A stretch of DNA of 64,000 bases from Arthrobacter sp. SX1312 (GTDB taxonomy: Bacteria; Actinomycetota; Actinomycetes; Actinomycetales; Micrococcaceae), in the NCBI RefSeq assembly GCF_002929295.1, contig NZ_PJIM01000001.1, positions 917,643-981,642 on the forward strand. Direction: 5' to 3'. The position numbers were made by a program, and so were the translations under genes. This document shows, one piece after another, positions 51,980-59,731 of this stretch. The notes under the pieces were generated by a model. The model saw nothing but the letters and a program-made list of their open reading frames with translations. It had not been told where the DNA came from and did not search any database. Every line of letters starts with the position of its first letter. Within the stretch, counting starts at the first letter, position 1.

Positions 51980-53227
51980 ATGAGGACGTCGACGGAACAC
52001 GGGGTGGAACTCGATCGGATATCCGCTCGGATCACCGAACTGAGTGCCGAGAAAGCGCGGATCGACGCCGAACTCGCCGCGAGTACCGAAGAATTGCGGA
52101 AAGTCTTCGAGACGAAGATGATGGACCATTTCTGGCCCGGTCGGCCCGGACCGCACCGCACCAATCTCGCCGACACCACCACCGCCACGGAGATCGCCTG
52201 CCTGCTGCGCATCTCCGAACGCACCGCGCACCGTCTGGTCCAATACTCCGCCCTGCTGGTCAACTACCATCCCCGGACGCTCACCGCCCTCCGCGACGGT
52301 ACGATCTCCTGGCCGCACGCCACCACACTCCTGCACGAATACCTCGGCCTGCCCCACCACGCCGCCGCCCGCCTCGAAGAGGCCCTGCTGCCCATCGCCG
52401 CGGACACCACCGTCTCCCGCCTGAGCTACCGGGCCCGCCAGCTCCGTACTCAGCTCCACCCCGAAGCCCTCGAGGAGCGCGCCCGCACCGCGGCCCAGGG
52501 ACGGCGCGTGGACTTCGAACCCGCCGACGACGCCATGGCCTGGCTCCACGTCCACCTGCCGGCCACGGATGCCGCCGCCATCGATGCACGACTCACCTCC
52601 ACGGCTCGCGCCCTCCAGGCACCCACCGAACGCCGAACGCTCCCGCGGCTGCGCACCGACATCCTCACCGATCTCCTCCTCGGCGAGCCCGAACGCCAGG
52701 ACGGCATACCCGGGCCCGATTCCGGCCCGGTGGCACCGGACGGATACCCGGTCCGGGCGCACATCAACGTCACCGTCCCGGTCCTGACCCTGCTCGGTGT
52801 CGACGACGCCCCCGCGGATCTGGAAGGCTACGGGCCCATTCCCGCCGACCTCGCCCGCCGGCTCGCCGCTCACGCACCCTCCTTCACCCGGCTCCTCACC
52901 CACCCCGAGACAGGGGCCGTCCTCAGCGTCGGGCGCACCACGTACACCGTTCCCGCGGACCTGAAGAAGTGGTTGCGGGTCCGCGACCGCACGTGTCGAC
53001 ACCCGGGGTGCAGCGTCCCCGCGGCCCGCTGCGAACTGGACCACACCACCCCCTGGTCCCGCGGCGGACCCACCAGCCACGACAATCTCGCCCACCTCTG
53101 CCGCAAACACCACATGCTCAAGAGCGAAGGCCTCTGGCACTATGACCAGCCCGCGCCGGGCACCCTCGTAGCCACCTCACCTGCGGGCAGGACCTACGCC
53201 TGCGATCTTGAGCCTCCACCCTTCTGA
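51980..53227 (+). CDS. DUF222/HNH endonuclease-domain protein (13E12-type)
   Basis: A 415-residue protein: N-terminal coiled-coil start (ELSAEKARIDAELAASTEEL), a DUF222 helical domain to about residue 300 (ISERTAHRLVQYSALLVNYH, WLHVHLPATDAAAIDARL), and a C-terminal HNH nuclease domain. The HNH core has CRHPGC, CELDHTTPWSRGGPTSHDN and LCRKHHMLK: two zinc-binding Cys pairs, the catalytic His in LDH, Asn, and the final His. The family is abundant and multicopy in Micrococcaceae and mycobacteria, where it is known as the 13E12 repeat family and behaves like a dispersed mobile gene. ATG 51980 is chosen. The true role is unproven. Confidence 0.9.
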   Translation: MRTSTEHGVELDRISARITELSAEKARIDAELAASTEELRKVFETKMMDHFWPGRPGPHRTNLADTTTATEIACLLRISERTAHRLVQYSALLVNYHPRTLTALRDGTISWPHATTLLHEYLGLPHHAAARLEEALLPIAADTTVSRLSYRARQLRTQLHPEALEERARTAAQGRRVDFEPADDAMAWLHVHLPATDAAAIDARLTSTARALQAPTERRTLPRLRTDILTDLLLGEPERQDGIPGPDSGPVAPDGYPVRAHINVTVPVLTLLGVDDAPADLEGYGPIPADLARRLAAHAPSFTRLLTHPETGAVLSVGRTTYTVPADLKKWLRVRDRTCRHPGCSVPAARCELDHTTPWSRGGPTSHDNLAHLCRKHHMLKSEGLWHYDQPAPGTLVATSPAGRTYACDLEPPPF

Positions 53228-53262
53228 TTGGAACCACCACGTCGCAGGAGAACATCGGCGGG

Positions 53263-54225
53263 CTATCGGGTAGGAGCTTCGCAGCCGATCCCTCGGGGAT
53301 TCTCGATACAGTTCTCGCTCACGTTGTGCCCCTTGGTGCGCCAGATACTCATGAGGTGGGGCTCCGACACGACCGCCGCCTGACCGGCGACCGGCTGGAA
53401 GGGCCCTCCATCCACCGAGTAGTCACCGGCGAAGAAGGTCGTCAGCGTGAGCTGGAAATCACCGGTCTGCGTGTACTGGTGGCTCGTCGGCGTCTGGGTG
53501 TCGAAGGCAGCCCCGTCCACCGGGCCTCCCGGGGTGGACGTCGTAGCGCTGGTCCCGTCGCCGTAGTTCCACTGGTAGGACACAGGGCGGGCCTTCAACA
53601 CGATGGAGGCGTCCTGGAACTCGAAGGTGAACTCCTGCTCCTGCGCCTGCGCGTAGATGTTGGAGTGCGCATTCCTGAGCCCGAAGTTCGAGGGCTGCGA
53701 CACGATGGTCGCTGCAAGGACGGGCTGCTTCTGGAACTCTTCGAGGGTGATCACGATCGGTATCTCCTCGGCGACCTCTGCTCCCTCGACCGGCGGTGCG
53801 GGGGGCTCTCCGGGATACATGCAGGACGACCTGCCGGTCGGCGTCCGAGTTGCCGGCTGTGCGTTGTTGTTCACCTCGATCCAGTTCACGAGGATGCCGT
53901 CGTCCTGGGCGTCGCACTGCGCGTCCATGCGAGGGCAGGTCGCCGGATCCAGGGCACTCCCGGCGCCGGCAGTGCAGGCGCGGACGTAGGTGTAAGAGAT
54001 CGTGTCGTCCTGAGGAAGTACAGCGGGCTGGGCATCAACCCGCTCGACTACGTCCGCTCGTTTACCCCCTCCAACGACCTGTCTTATGGTATTGCTGGCA
54101 TTGACCCACCCAGATTCGGAGATCCCAGCCGATGGACCACTTTCTTCAGCAGATGCGGGCAAGGGGATAGCAAGGATCGCAAGCGAGAGAAGAACAAGTG
54201 CGGTAGATTTCTGCGCCGTAGTCAT
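53263..54225 (-). CDS. Secreted PKD-domain protein
   Basis: A 320-residue exported protein with a Sec signal peptide (TALVLLSLAILAIPLPASA, cleavage near residue 26). Residues 30-170 hold Cys-containing sequence (YVRACTAG, CPRMDAQCDAQ, GRSSCMYPGE). A single PKD fold follows, with SYQWNYGDGTS (the WDFGDG-type motif) and TSHQYTQTGDFQLTLTTF. It ends GIGCEAPTR with no cell-wall anchor. PKD domains usually mediate surface protein contacts. ATG 54225 follows the DUF6318 stop by 1 bp, so they are one transcript. The 5' part (54.1-54.2 kb) shares the AT-rich composition of the neighbour. Confidence 0.82.
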   Translation of the reverse strand: MTTAQKSTALVLLSLAILAIPLPASAEESGPSAGISESGWVNASNTIRQVVGGGKRADVVERVDAQPAVLPQDDTISYTYVRACTAGAGSALDPATCPRMDAQCDAQDDGILVNWIEVNNNAQPATRTPTGRSSCMYPGEPPAPPVEGAEVAEEIPIVITLEEFQKQPVLAATIVSQPSNFGLRNAHSNIYAQAQEQEFTFEFQDASIVLKARPVSYQWNYGDGTSATTSTPGGPVDGAAFDTQTPTSHQYTQTGDFQLTLTTFFAGDYSVDGGPFQPVAGQAAVVSEPHLMSIWRTKGHNVSENCIENPRGIGCEAPTR

Positions 54226-54226
54226 T

Positions 54227-54889
54227 TCAGGTGCCTTCAGGCGATCCGAAATCGAGCATTACCCAGCGGCCATCTTCCCAAAAAGCAATAGAAACTCCGA
54301 CGATCGAATCCGTATTATCTGTCCGCTTAAGTTCCAGGCCACTCGAGTCGTAGTAAAGTATGTTTGCCTGCTTGATATCAATGAAGGAGTTGATTGACCC
54401 TTCGGTGTTTCCTATAAAGTCTGTACTGGTCGATTTCAGAGATATCTTTCCCCCTTCGATCCAGCCGCCATTCTTATAGTGCTCCTGAACCTCCGCCTTA
54501 AGGTTGCCGCAGGTTCTACAACCAGGGTCCGTCGCCTCATCAAATTCTGCCCAGTCATTCGTCTCGTAGCCGTAGGAGAACAGCTCGAGCCAGTACTCCG
54601 TGAAGGCCTCGAGACCTTCGGCCGTGTTCTGGTCCGCGAGCGCCGGCTTCACTGGGACGGGGATGTTGGTGGCCGGACCGGCCGACGACGCCGGCGATGG
54701 TTCAGGTGCGGCCGAAGGGGTGGACGCCCCAGCGGTCGAGGGCACGGCCGTTGACGGCGGCGGATCGGAAGTCGGTGCGGGCGAGGCGTCCGCACCGTTC
54801 TGGCAACCGGTCAGAAGCGCCAGCGCCACTGCTGCCCCGGCAAGGATCGGTGCTGCCCGTCGATGGCCCTCTGCACGCACAGGAAACAC
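54227..54889 (-). CDS. DUF6318 lipoprotein
   Basis: A 220-residue lipoprotein: signal peptide, lipobox LLTGC with Cys29, then a Ser/Pro/Ala/Thr linker to about residue 75. The folded domain includes GLEAFTEYWLELFSYGYETN, FDEATDPGCRTCGNLKAEVQ (conserved Cys pair) and SIAFWEDGRWVMLDFG. I assign it to DUF6318 from this pattern; the function is unknown. GTG 54889-54887 follows GGGGGAG at short spacing. The second half (54.2-54.55 kb) is strikingly AT-rich for this genome, with codons such as ATA, TTA and AAA. It is upstream of, and 1 bp from, the PKD gene. Confidence 0.78.
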   Translation of the reverse strand: MFPVRAEGHRRAAPILAGAAVALALLTGCQNGADASPAPTSDPPPSTAVPSTAGASTPSAAPEPSPASSAGPATNIPVPVKPALADQNTAEGLEAFTEYWLELFSYGYETNDWAEFDEATDPGCRTCGNLKAEVQEHYKNGGWIEGGKISLKSTSTDFIGNTEGSINSFIDIKQANILYYDSSGLELKRTDNTDSIVGVSIAFWEDGRWVMLDFGSPEGT

Positions 54890-55124
54890 GCAACTCCCCC
54901 ATCACTTCGCCGATCTCGCCGGAATGGGCCTCAGCATAGCCCGGAGCAGTCGGCGTCCAGAAGGTTATGCACAGCCGGGAGGGCAGCCGCACTACTCGAG
55001 TCGAACCACCCTTGTCAGGCGGATCTGCTGGCCTTAGGGTGACCGCCGGCGTACGTCCGGACAGCCCGCCCGGGCCGGGGGAGCGCTCCGGGGCAGGAGA
55101 CCTGCGCGGCAGGTGGCCAAACCT

Positions 55125-56687
55125 TCAGCGGTTCGCCGAGACCGCCAGCAGCAGTTCGGGAGCCCTGCGGTCGTACCATCGGCCTCCGGTCCGGATCCCG
55201 ACCACCAGCAGGACTGCGCCGAGAACCACTCCGACCAGCAGGCTCAGCCACCCGAACAGTGCGTCCCCGGTCACGAAGTAGGCGATCGTCAGGGCGATCT
55301 CCGGCAGCGCCAGCAGCAGCATGACGATCCAGCCGATGAACTGCACGGCGAACATCAGGAAGTTCGTTCCCGGCGGTGTCTTGAAGGCGCTCTCCCCCGG
55401 GAGCGGAACGTTGTAGGTATAGCGCGCGGACACGAGGCTCGACAGCCCGGTCCCAGCCAGTAGGAGACCGATCCCCAGGCCGAGCATCACCGGCAGGTCC
55501 TCGAGCCGTCCCATCATCAGCAGCGGACCCACGGTGAACACCAGGGTGGTCGGCACCGCGAACACCAGCAGTGCGAGCGCCCGGCCCAGACGATCGTCGC
55601 GTCCGCTGACGCCCGTCGAGAGGTGCAGGCTGAACGCCGTGTTGTCGTAGGAGATGTCGGCGGAGATGGACCAGGCCAGCAAGAATGCCGTGATCGGACC
55701 GAGGTACGCGAGGGCCCCGCCTCCACCGCCCGAGAAGAAGAGCAGCACGGCAATGAAGGGGATCACCGCGAGCGAGGCGGAGTAGCGCGGATCCCGGAGC
55801 CAGTAAGTCAGGGCACGCGCGGCCACAGCACCCGCGGGCGTGGGCGGGAACCGGCCGAGCCACCCCAGGTTCCCACCCGCGCGCTTGGCCACGGCGTTGT
55901 ACGGAGGAGTGACCAGCGCGTGGCTGAGGCTGCGGCTCCACAGCAGGAGGAACAGACCGAGCGTCCCGAGGCCGATCAGGAACCGGAGCGCAGCGATCCC
56001 GGCGTTGCCGGCGGCGACGTCGGCGGGCGCGGCCCACAGCGCACCCAGCGGCGTCCAGGCGAGGACGTCGGCCAGCGTGGCGGCGAAGCCGGGAGAGTTC
56101 TGGAACCCTGCCGTCACTCCCCCGATGATCGGCCCGAGGAAGATCAGCGGGATGAAGGCGACGATGCCGTTGATGTCCTTGAACCTGCGCGAGCCGGTCA
56201 TCGAGGACACCGCCGTCGTCACCAGCCGTGAGGCGACCACACACAGCAGGACGGCGACCAGCCCGCACACCAGCGCGGTCACCGCCGCGGCCGGATACCG
56301 GATCCAGGTGAACACCTGCGCCAGGGCGGCGACGAGGGTCACGACGCCCGGGATGCCCACGAGTCCGCCGAGCACGAGCCCCGTGAGGAGCTGCCGCTGC
56401 GGGATGGCGAAGGTCACGAACCGTGCGGGGTCGAGCGTCATGTCGATACCGGTCGCTGCGATCGGGATCACGATCCAGCCGAGCACCACGGCGGATCCTC
56501 CGAGCACGAGGACGGTCCGGATGAACTCGGGGTCGGCTGCACCGAGGAACACGAGCCCGACCACGATCGTCCCCAGGACGCCGAGCCCGTACAGGCCGCC
56601 GAGGATCACGCCGACCAGTTGCGCGGTGCTCCGCTTGAGCGAGTTGCGCAGGAGGAGGAGCTTCAGCTTCAGGAGGTCCGCAACCAC
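55125..56687 (-). CDS. ABC transporter permease (ABC-2-like), 520 aa
   Basis: A 520-residue integral membrane protein with about 12 hydrophobic segments, starting VVADLLKLKLLLLRNSLKRS. It contains LVGVILGGLYGLGVLGTIVV, IPQRQLLTGLVLGGLVGIPG and a C-terminal VGVVLGAVLLVVGIRTGGRW. It looks like an ABC-2-type exporter permease fused from two half units. GTG 56687-56685 has GGAGG 7 bp upstream and overlaps the ATPase gene by 19 bp; an earlier in-frame ATG lies far inside the ATPase and is rejected. Together with the ATPase it should form an exporter; the cargo is unknown. A glycine-rich loop (FFSGGGGGALAYLG) lies mid-protein. Confidence 0.87.
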   Translation of the reverse strand: MVADLLKLKLLLLRNSLKRSTAQLVGVILGGLYGLGVLGTIVVGLVFLGAADPEFIRTVLVLGGSAVVLGWIVIPIAATGIDMTLDPARFVTFAIPQRQLLTGLVLGGLVGIPGVVTLVAALAQVFTWIRYPAAAVTALVCGLVAVLLCVVASRLVTTAVSSMTGSRRFKDINGIVAFIPLIFLGPIIGGVTAGFQNSPGFAATLADVLAWTPLGALWAAPADVAAGNAGIAALRFLIGLGTLGLFLLLWSRSLSHALVTPPYNAVAKRAGGNLGWLGRFPPTPAGAVAARALTYWLRDPRYSASLAVIPFIAVLLFFSGGGGGALAYLGPITAFLLAWSISADISYDNTAFSLHLSTGVSGRDDRLGRALALLVFAVPTTLVFTVGPLLMMGRLEDLPVMLGLGIGLLLAGTGLSSLVSARYTYNVPLPGESAFKTPPGTNFLMFAVQFIGWIVMLLLALPEIALTIAYFVTGDALFGWLSLLVGVVLGAVLLVVGIRTGGRWYDRRAPELLLAVSANR

Positions 56688-57478
56688 GACAGCCCCTCCG
56701 ACGTGTTGCGTCCACCCACGAGTTCGACGAAGCGGTCCTCCAGCGTCGCGTCGCCGCGGACCTCGTCGATCGTCCCTGCGGCGAGGACGGTGCCCGCGGC
56801 GATGACGGCGACGTGGTCGCACATGCGCTGCACGAGGTCCATGACGTGGCTGGAGACGATGACCGACCCTCCGGACTCCACGTAGCCGGCCAGGATGTCG
56901 CGGATGTTCGCGGCCGAGACCGGATCCACGGACTCGAACGGCTCGTCGAGAACCAGCAGGCGGGGGGCGTGGATGAGGGCGGAGGCGAGCGCGATCTTCT
57001 TCGTCATGCCCGCCGAGTAGTCCACCACGAGCGTGCCGGCGTCGTTCGCGAGATCGAGCGCACGCAGCAGGTCGCCGGTCCGTTCGGCGACGGTCTCACG
57101 GTCCATGCCGCGCAGCAGTCCTGCGTAGGTGACCAGCTGCTCACCGGTCAGCCGGTCGAACAGCCGGACGCCGTCGGGCAGGATCCCCATGAGTTTCTTG
57201 GCTTCCAGCGGCCGGCCCCAGACGTCGACGCCGTGGACGAGCACCTGCCCGAAGTCGGGGCGGAGCAGACCCGTCGCCATCGAGAGTGTGGTGGTCTTGC
57301 CGGCACCGTTCGGCCCGACGAGCCCGTAGAAGGACCCCTGCGGGACCTCGAGGCTGACGCCGTCGACGGCGATCTTCTCGCCGAACCGCTTGGCCAGCCC
57401 GCGGATGCTGAGGGCGGCGCTGCCGGCTCGCCCCCCGGGTTCGTTCTCGACGGATGGCGACGGCGCAGGGGAACTCAT
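56669..57478 (-). CDS. ABC transporter ATP-binding protein
   Basis: A 269-residue ATPase. After a 20-residue Ser/Pro-rich start the core has ALSIRGLAKRFGEKIAVDGV, Walker A GPNGAGKTTT at 55-64, and Walker B LLVLDEPFESVDP. VIVSSHVMDL supplies the switch His. The signature is unusual: YSAGMTKKIAL, near residue 155, instead of LSGGQ. This YSxGM pattern is known in some ABC-2 exporter ATPases. The last 19 bp overlap the permease start. ATG 57478-57476 is the only sensible start; the gene follows the OYE gene by 62 bp in the same direction. Confidence 0.93.
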   Translation of the reverse strand: MSSPAPSPSVENEPGGRAGSAALSIRGLAKRFGEKIAVDGVSLEVPQGSFYGLVGPNGAGKTTTLSMATGLLRPDFGQVLVHGVDVWGRPLEAKKLMGILPDGVRLFDRLTGEQLVTYAGLLRGMDRETVAERTGDLLRALDLANDAGTLVVDYSAGMTKKIALASALIHAPRLLVLDEPFESVDPVSAANIRDILAGYVESGGSVIVSSHVMDLVQRMCDHVAVIAAGTVLAAGTIDEVRGDATLEDRFVELVGGRNTSEGLSWLRTS

Positions 57479-57540
57479 GGCTCCACGCTAGCAACGCGCC
57501 GCTCCGCCGATCGTCATCCCAAAGGAGGAAAAGGGCGTCG

Positions 57541-58653
57541 TCAGTAGGACCCGGCACGCTCGTACTGCGGGGCGGGTGCCAGCTCGTGTCCGAGCTCGTG
57601 GGCAGCGCGCATCCACCAGTGCGGGTCGCGCAGGGCGGCCCGCGCGATGAGCACGACGTCGGCCCGCTCCCCGCGGATGATCTCCTCCGCCTGGCGCGCA
57701 TCATCGATGAGGCCGACGGCGCCCGTCGGGACGCCGGAGGACCGCACCTCCTCGGCGAGTGACACCTGATAGCCCGGCCCCACGGGGATGGCGGCGGCCG
57801 GGACCGCACCGCCCGAGGACACGTCGACGAAGTCGACGCCCTCCTCGGCCGCCCGCTTCGCCAACCGGGCGGAGGTGTCGCCGTCGAGCCCGCCCTCGGT
57901 CCAGTCCGACGCCGAGATGCGCAGCAGGAGCGGCATGCCCTCCGGGATGGCCCGGCGGACCGCCCGGACGACCTCCAGCATGAGCCGGAACCGGGCCTCC
58001 TCCGAGCCACCCCAGCCGTCGGTCCGCGTGTTGACCAGGGGTGAGAGGAACTGGTGCAGCAGGTAGCCGTGCGCGGCGTGGATCTCCATCGTGTCGAACC
58101 CCGCGTCCACGGCGAGCGACGCGGCGGCGCCGAAGTCGCGGATGACGTGCTGGATGTCGTCCTCCGTCATCGCGCGCGGCGCGGCATACGCACCGAACGC
58201 CTCGTCCGTGGGACCGAGGGTCTGCCAGCCGCCGTCGGCCTCCGGCACCGAGTCGCGCCTGCCGCTGAACGGCCAGTACGTCGAGGCCTTCCGGCCGGCA
58301 TGGGCGAGCTGGACCGCGGTCTTCGTGCCGACGGCGCTGTGCTCGTGGATGAAGTCGTTGATCCGGCGCCACGCCTCGGCCTGCTCCCGCGTGTAGATAC
58401 CGGCGTCGCGCGGGCTGATCATGCCCTCGGGGCTCACCGCGGCCGCCTCGGTGATGATGAGCGCCGCACCGCCGAGGGCGAACTGCCCGAGGTGCACGAG
58501 GTGCCAGTCGGTCGGCACGCCGGCGGCGCCGACGGGGTCGCACGAGTACTGGCACATCGCTGCGACCCAGCCGCGGTGCGGCAGCTCGAGGGATCGGAGC
58601 GTCAGCGGATCGAACAGGCCGGGCACGCCGGCCGGGGAAGCTGCGGGAGTCAT
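57541..58653 (-). CDS. Old yellow enzyme, NADH:flavin oxidoreductase (YqjM class)
   Basis: A 370-residue FMN ene-reductase. AAMCQYSCDP places Cys34 at the FMN-tuning position characteristic of the YqjM/thermophilic-like class. DWHLVHLGQFALGGAALIIT and EIHAAHGYLLHQFLSPL (the His pair that binds the substrate carbonyl) are typical. NTRTDGWGGSEEARFRLMLE, LLLRISASDWTEGG and VLIARAALRDPHWW complete the family core. It would reduce activated C=C bonds with NADPH. ATG 58653-58651 is chosen. It ends 62 bp upstream of the ABC ATPase gene. Confidence 0.93.
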   Translation of the reverse strand: MTPAASPAGVPGLFDPLTLRSLELPHRGWVAAMCQYSCDPVGAAGVPTDWHLVHLGQFALGGAALIITEAAAVSPEGMISPRDAGIYTREQAEAWRRINDFIHEHSAVGTKTAVQLAHAGRKASTYWPFSGRRDSVPEADGGWQTLGPTDEAFGAYAAPRAMTEDDIQHVIRDFGAAASLAVDAGFDTMEIHAAHGYLLHQFLSPLVNTRTDGWGGSEEARFRLMLEVVRAVRRAIPEGMPLLLRISASDWTEGGLDGDTSARLAKRAAEEGVDFVDVSSGGAVPAAAIPVGPGYQVSLAEEVRSSGVPTGAVGLIDDARQAEEIIRGERADVVLIARAALRDPHWWMRAAHELGHELAPAPQYERAGSY

Positions 58654-58717
58654 CGTGGTCCTCCGGTGGAGAGTGGGTCGACGCCGGGGCGCCCGGCAGG
58701 GCGTCCGGGAGAAGCGC

Positions 58718-59671
58718 CTAGAACAGGGCTCGGGCCAGCGCGCTGCGCGCCTTCGTCACGCGCGGGTCCGTGACGCCGACGACGTCGAACAGTTCCAGCA
58801 GCCGCCTGCGGGCCGCTTCCCGGTCCTCGCCGGAGGTCCTGCCGATGAAGGCGATGACGCGGCCGAAGGCGTCCTCGACATGCCCGCCCGTCAGGTCCAG
58901 GTCGGCGACGGCCAACTGGGCCTCCAGGGCGTCGGGCTCGTCGGCCCCGCGCTGACGGACGCCGGCGGCGTCGAGGTCCTGGACGCGCTCCATGAGTTCC
59001 ACCTGCGCGAGGCCGGCCTTCGCGTCCGCGTCGGCCGGCTGCTCCGCGAGGGCGCGACGGTACGCGATCGCGGCCGCCCCGTAGTCGCCGCGCTCGATCG
59101 CATCGAACGCCTCCTGATGGAGGGGCGGCAGCGGCGGCTCCTCCGCGCCGGCCGGTCCGGGCTGGGAGCCGTCGTTGAGCGTCCCGGTCACACCGTTCGC
59201 CTCGGCGACCTTCATCAGCTCGTCGAGGTAGGCGCGGATCTGGGGGTCCGGGAGGACACCCTCGAAGAGGGGGACGGGCTGGCCCTTCACCACGGCGACG
59301 ACGGTCGGCGCACCCTGGGCCTGGAAGGCCTGCGCGATCTGCGGCTGCGCCTGGAGGTCGACGTTGGCCAGCAGCATCCGCCCGTCGAACTCGACGGCGA
59401 CGGCCTCGAGCACAGTGGTGACCTGGGTGGACTGGTCGCTGTAGGTGGCGCGGAGGTTCACGACCACGGGCACCTGCGACGAGAGCTGCACGAGCTGCGG
59501 GAAGGTCTGTTCCGTCACCTCGACGATGTACGGGCTCGGCGCGGCGGCCTGGCGTGCCGCGGCCGGCCGTGCGGACGCATCCGCGCGCGCCTTGAGGGCG
59601 GAGAGGTCCACCGCTCCCCGCAGGTTCATGCTCGACGGCGGCATCCCGCCCCGCTGTGCTGGTGTGGACAA
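58718..59671 (-). CDS. Thioredoxin-fold/TPR protein lacking the CXXC motif (CnoX-like)
   Basis: A 317-residue cytoplasmic protein. Residues 48-165 form a thioredoxin fold (PSPYIVEVTEQTFPQLVQLS, VPVVVNLRATYSDQS, LLANVDLQAQPQIAQAFQAQ). Residues 185-317 are TPR-like helices (EAFDAIERGDYGAAAIAYRR, LLELFDVVGVTDPRVTKARS). This matches CnoX/YbbN, a chaperone-holdase. The redox WCxxC site is replaced by ATYSDQS at 75-81 and the protein appears to have no Cys at all, so it cannot act as a disulfide reductase. The start appears to be TTG 59671-59669, preceded by AAAGG; ATG 59644 is an alternative. Confidence 0.88.
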   Translation of the reverse strand: MSTPAQRGGMPPSSMNLRGAVDLSALKARADASARPAAARQAAAPSPYIVEVTEQTFPQLVQLSSQVPVVVNLRATYSDQSTQVTTVLEAVAVEFDGRMLLANVDLQAQPQIAQAFQAQGAPTVVAVVKGQPVPLFEGVLPDPQIRAYLDELMKVAEANGVTGTLNDGSQPGPAGAEEPPLPPLHQEAFDAIERGDYGAAAIAYRRALAEQPADADAKAGLAQVELMERVQDLDAAGVRQRGADEPDALEAQLAVADLDLTGGHVEDAFGRVIAFIGRTSGEDREAARRRLLELFDVVGVTDPRVTKARSALARALF

Positions 59672-59731
59672 TGCTCTGCCTTTCTGTGACTGCTACTGGT
59701 TGGAGCCGGAGAGGACCGGGAAGGGCGCGGG

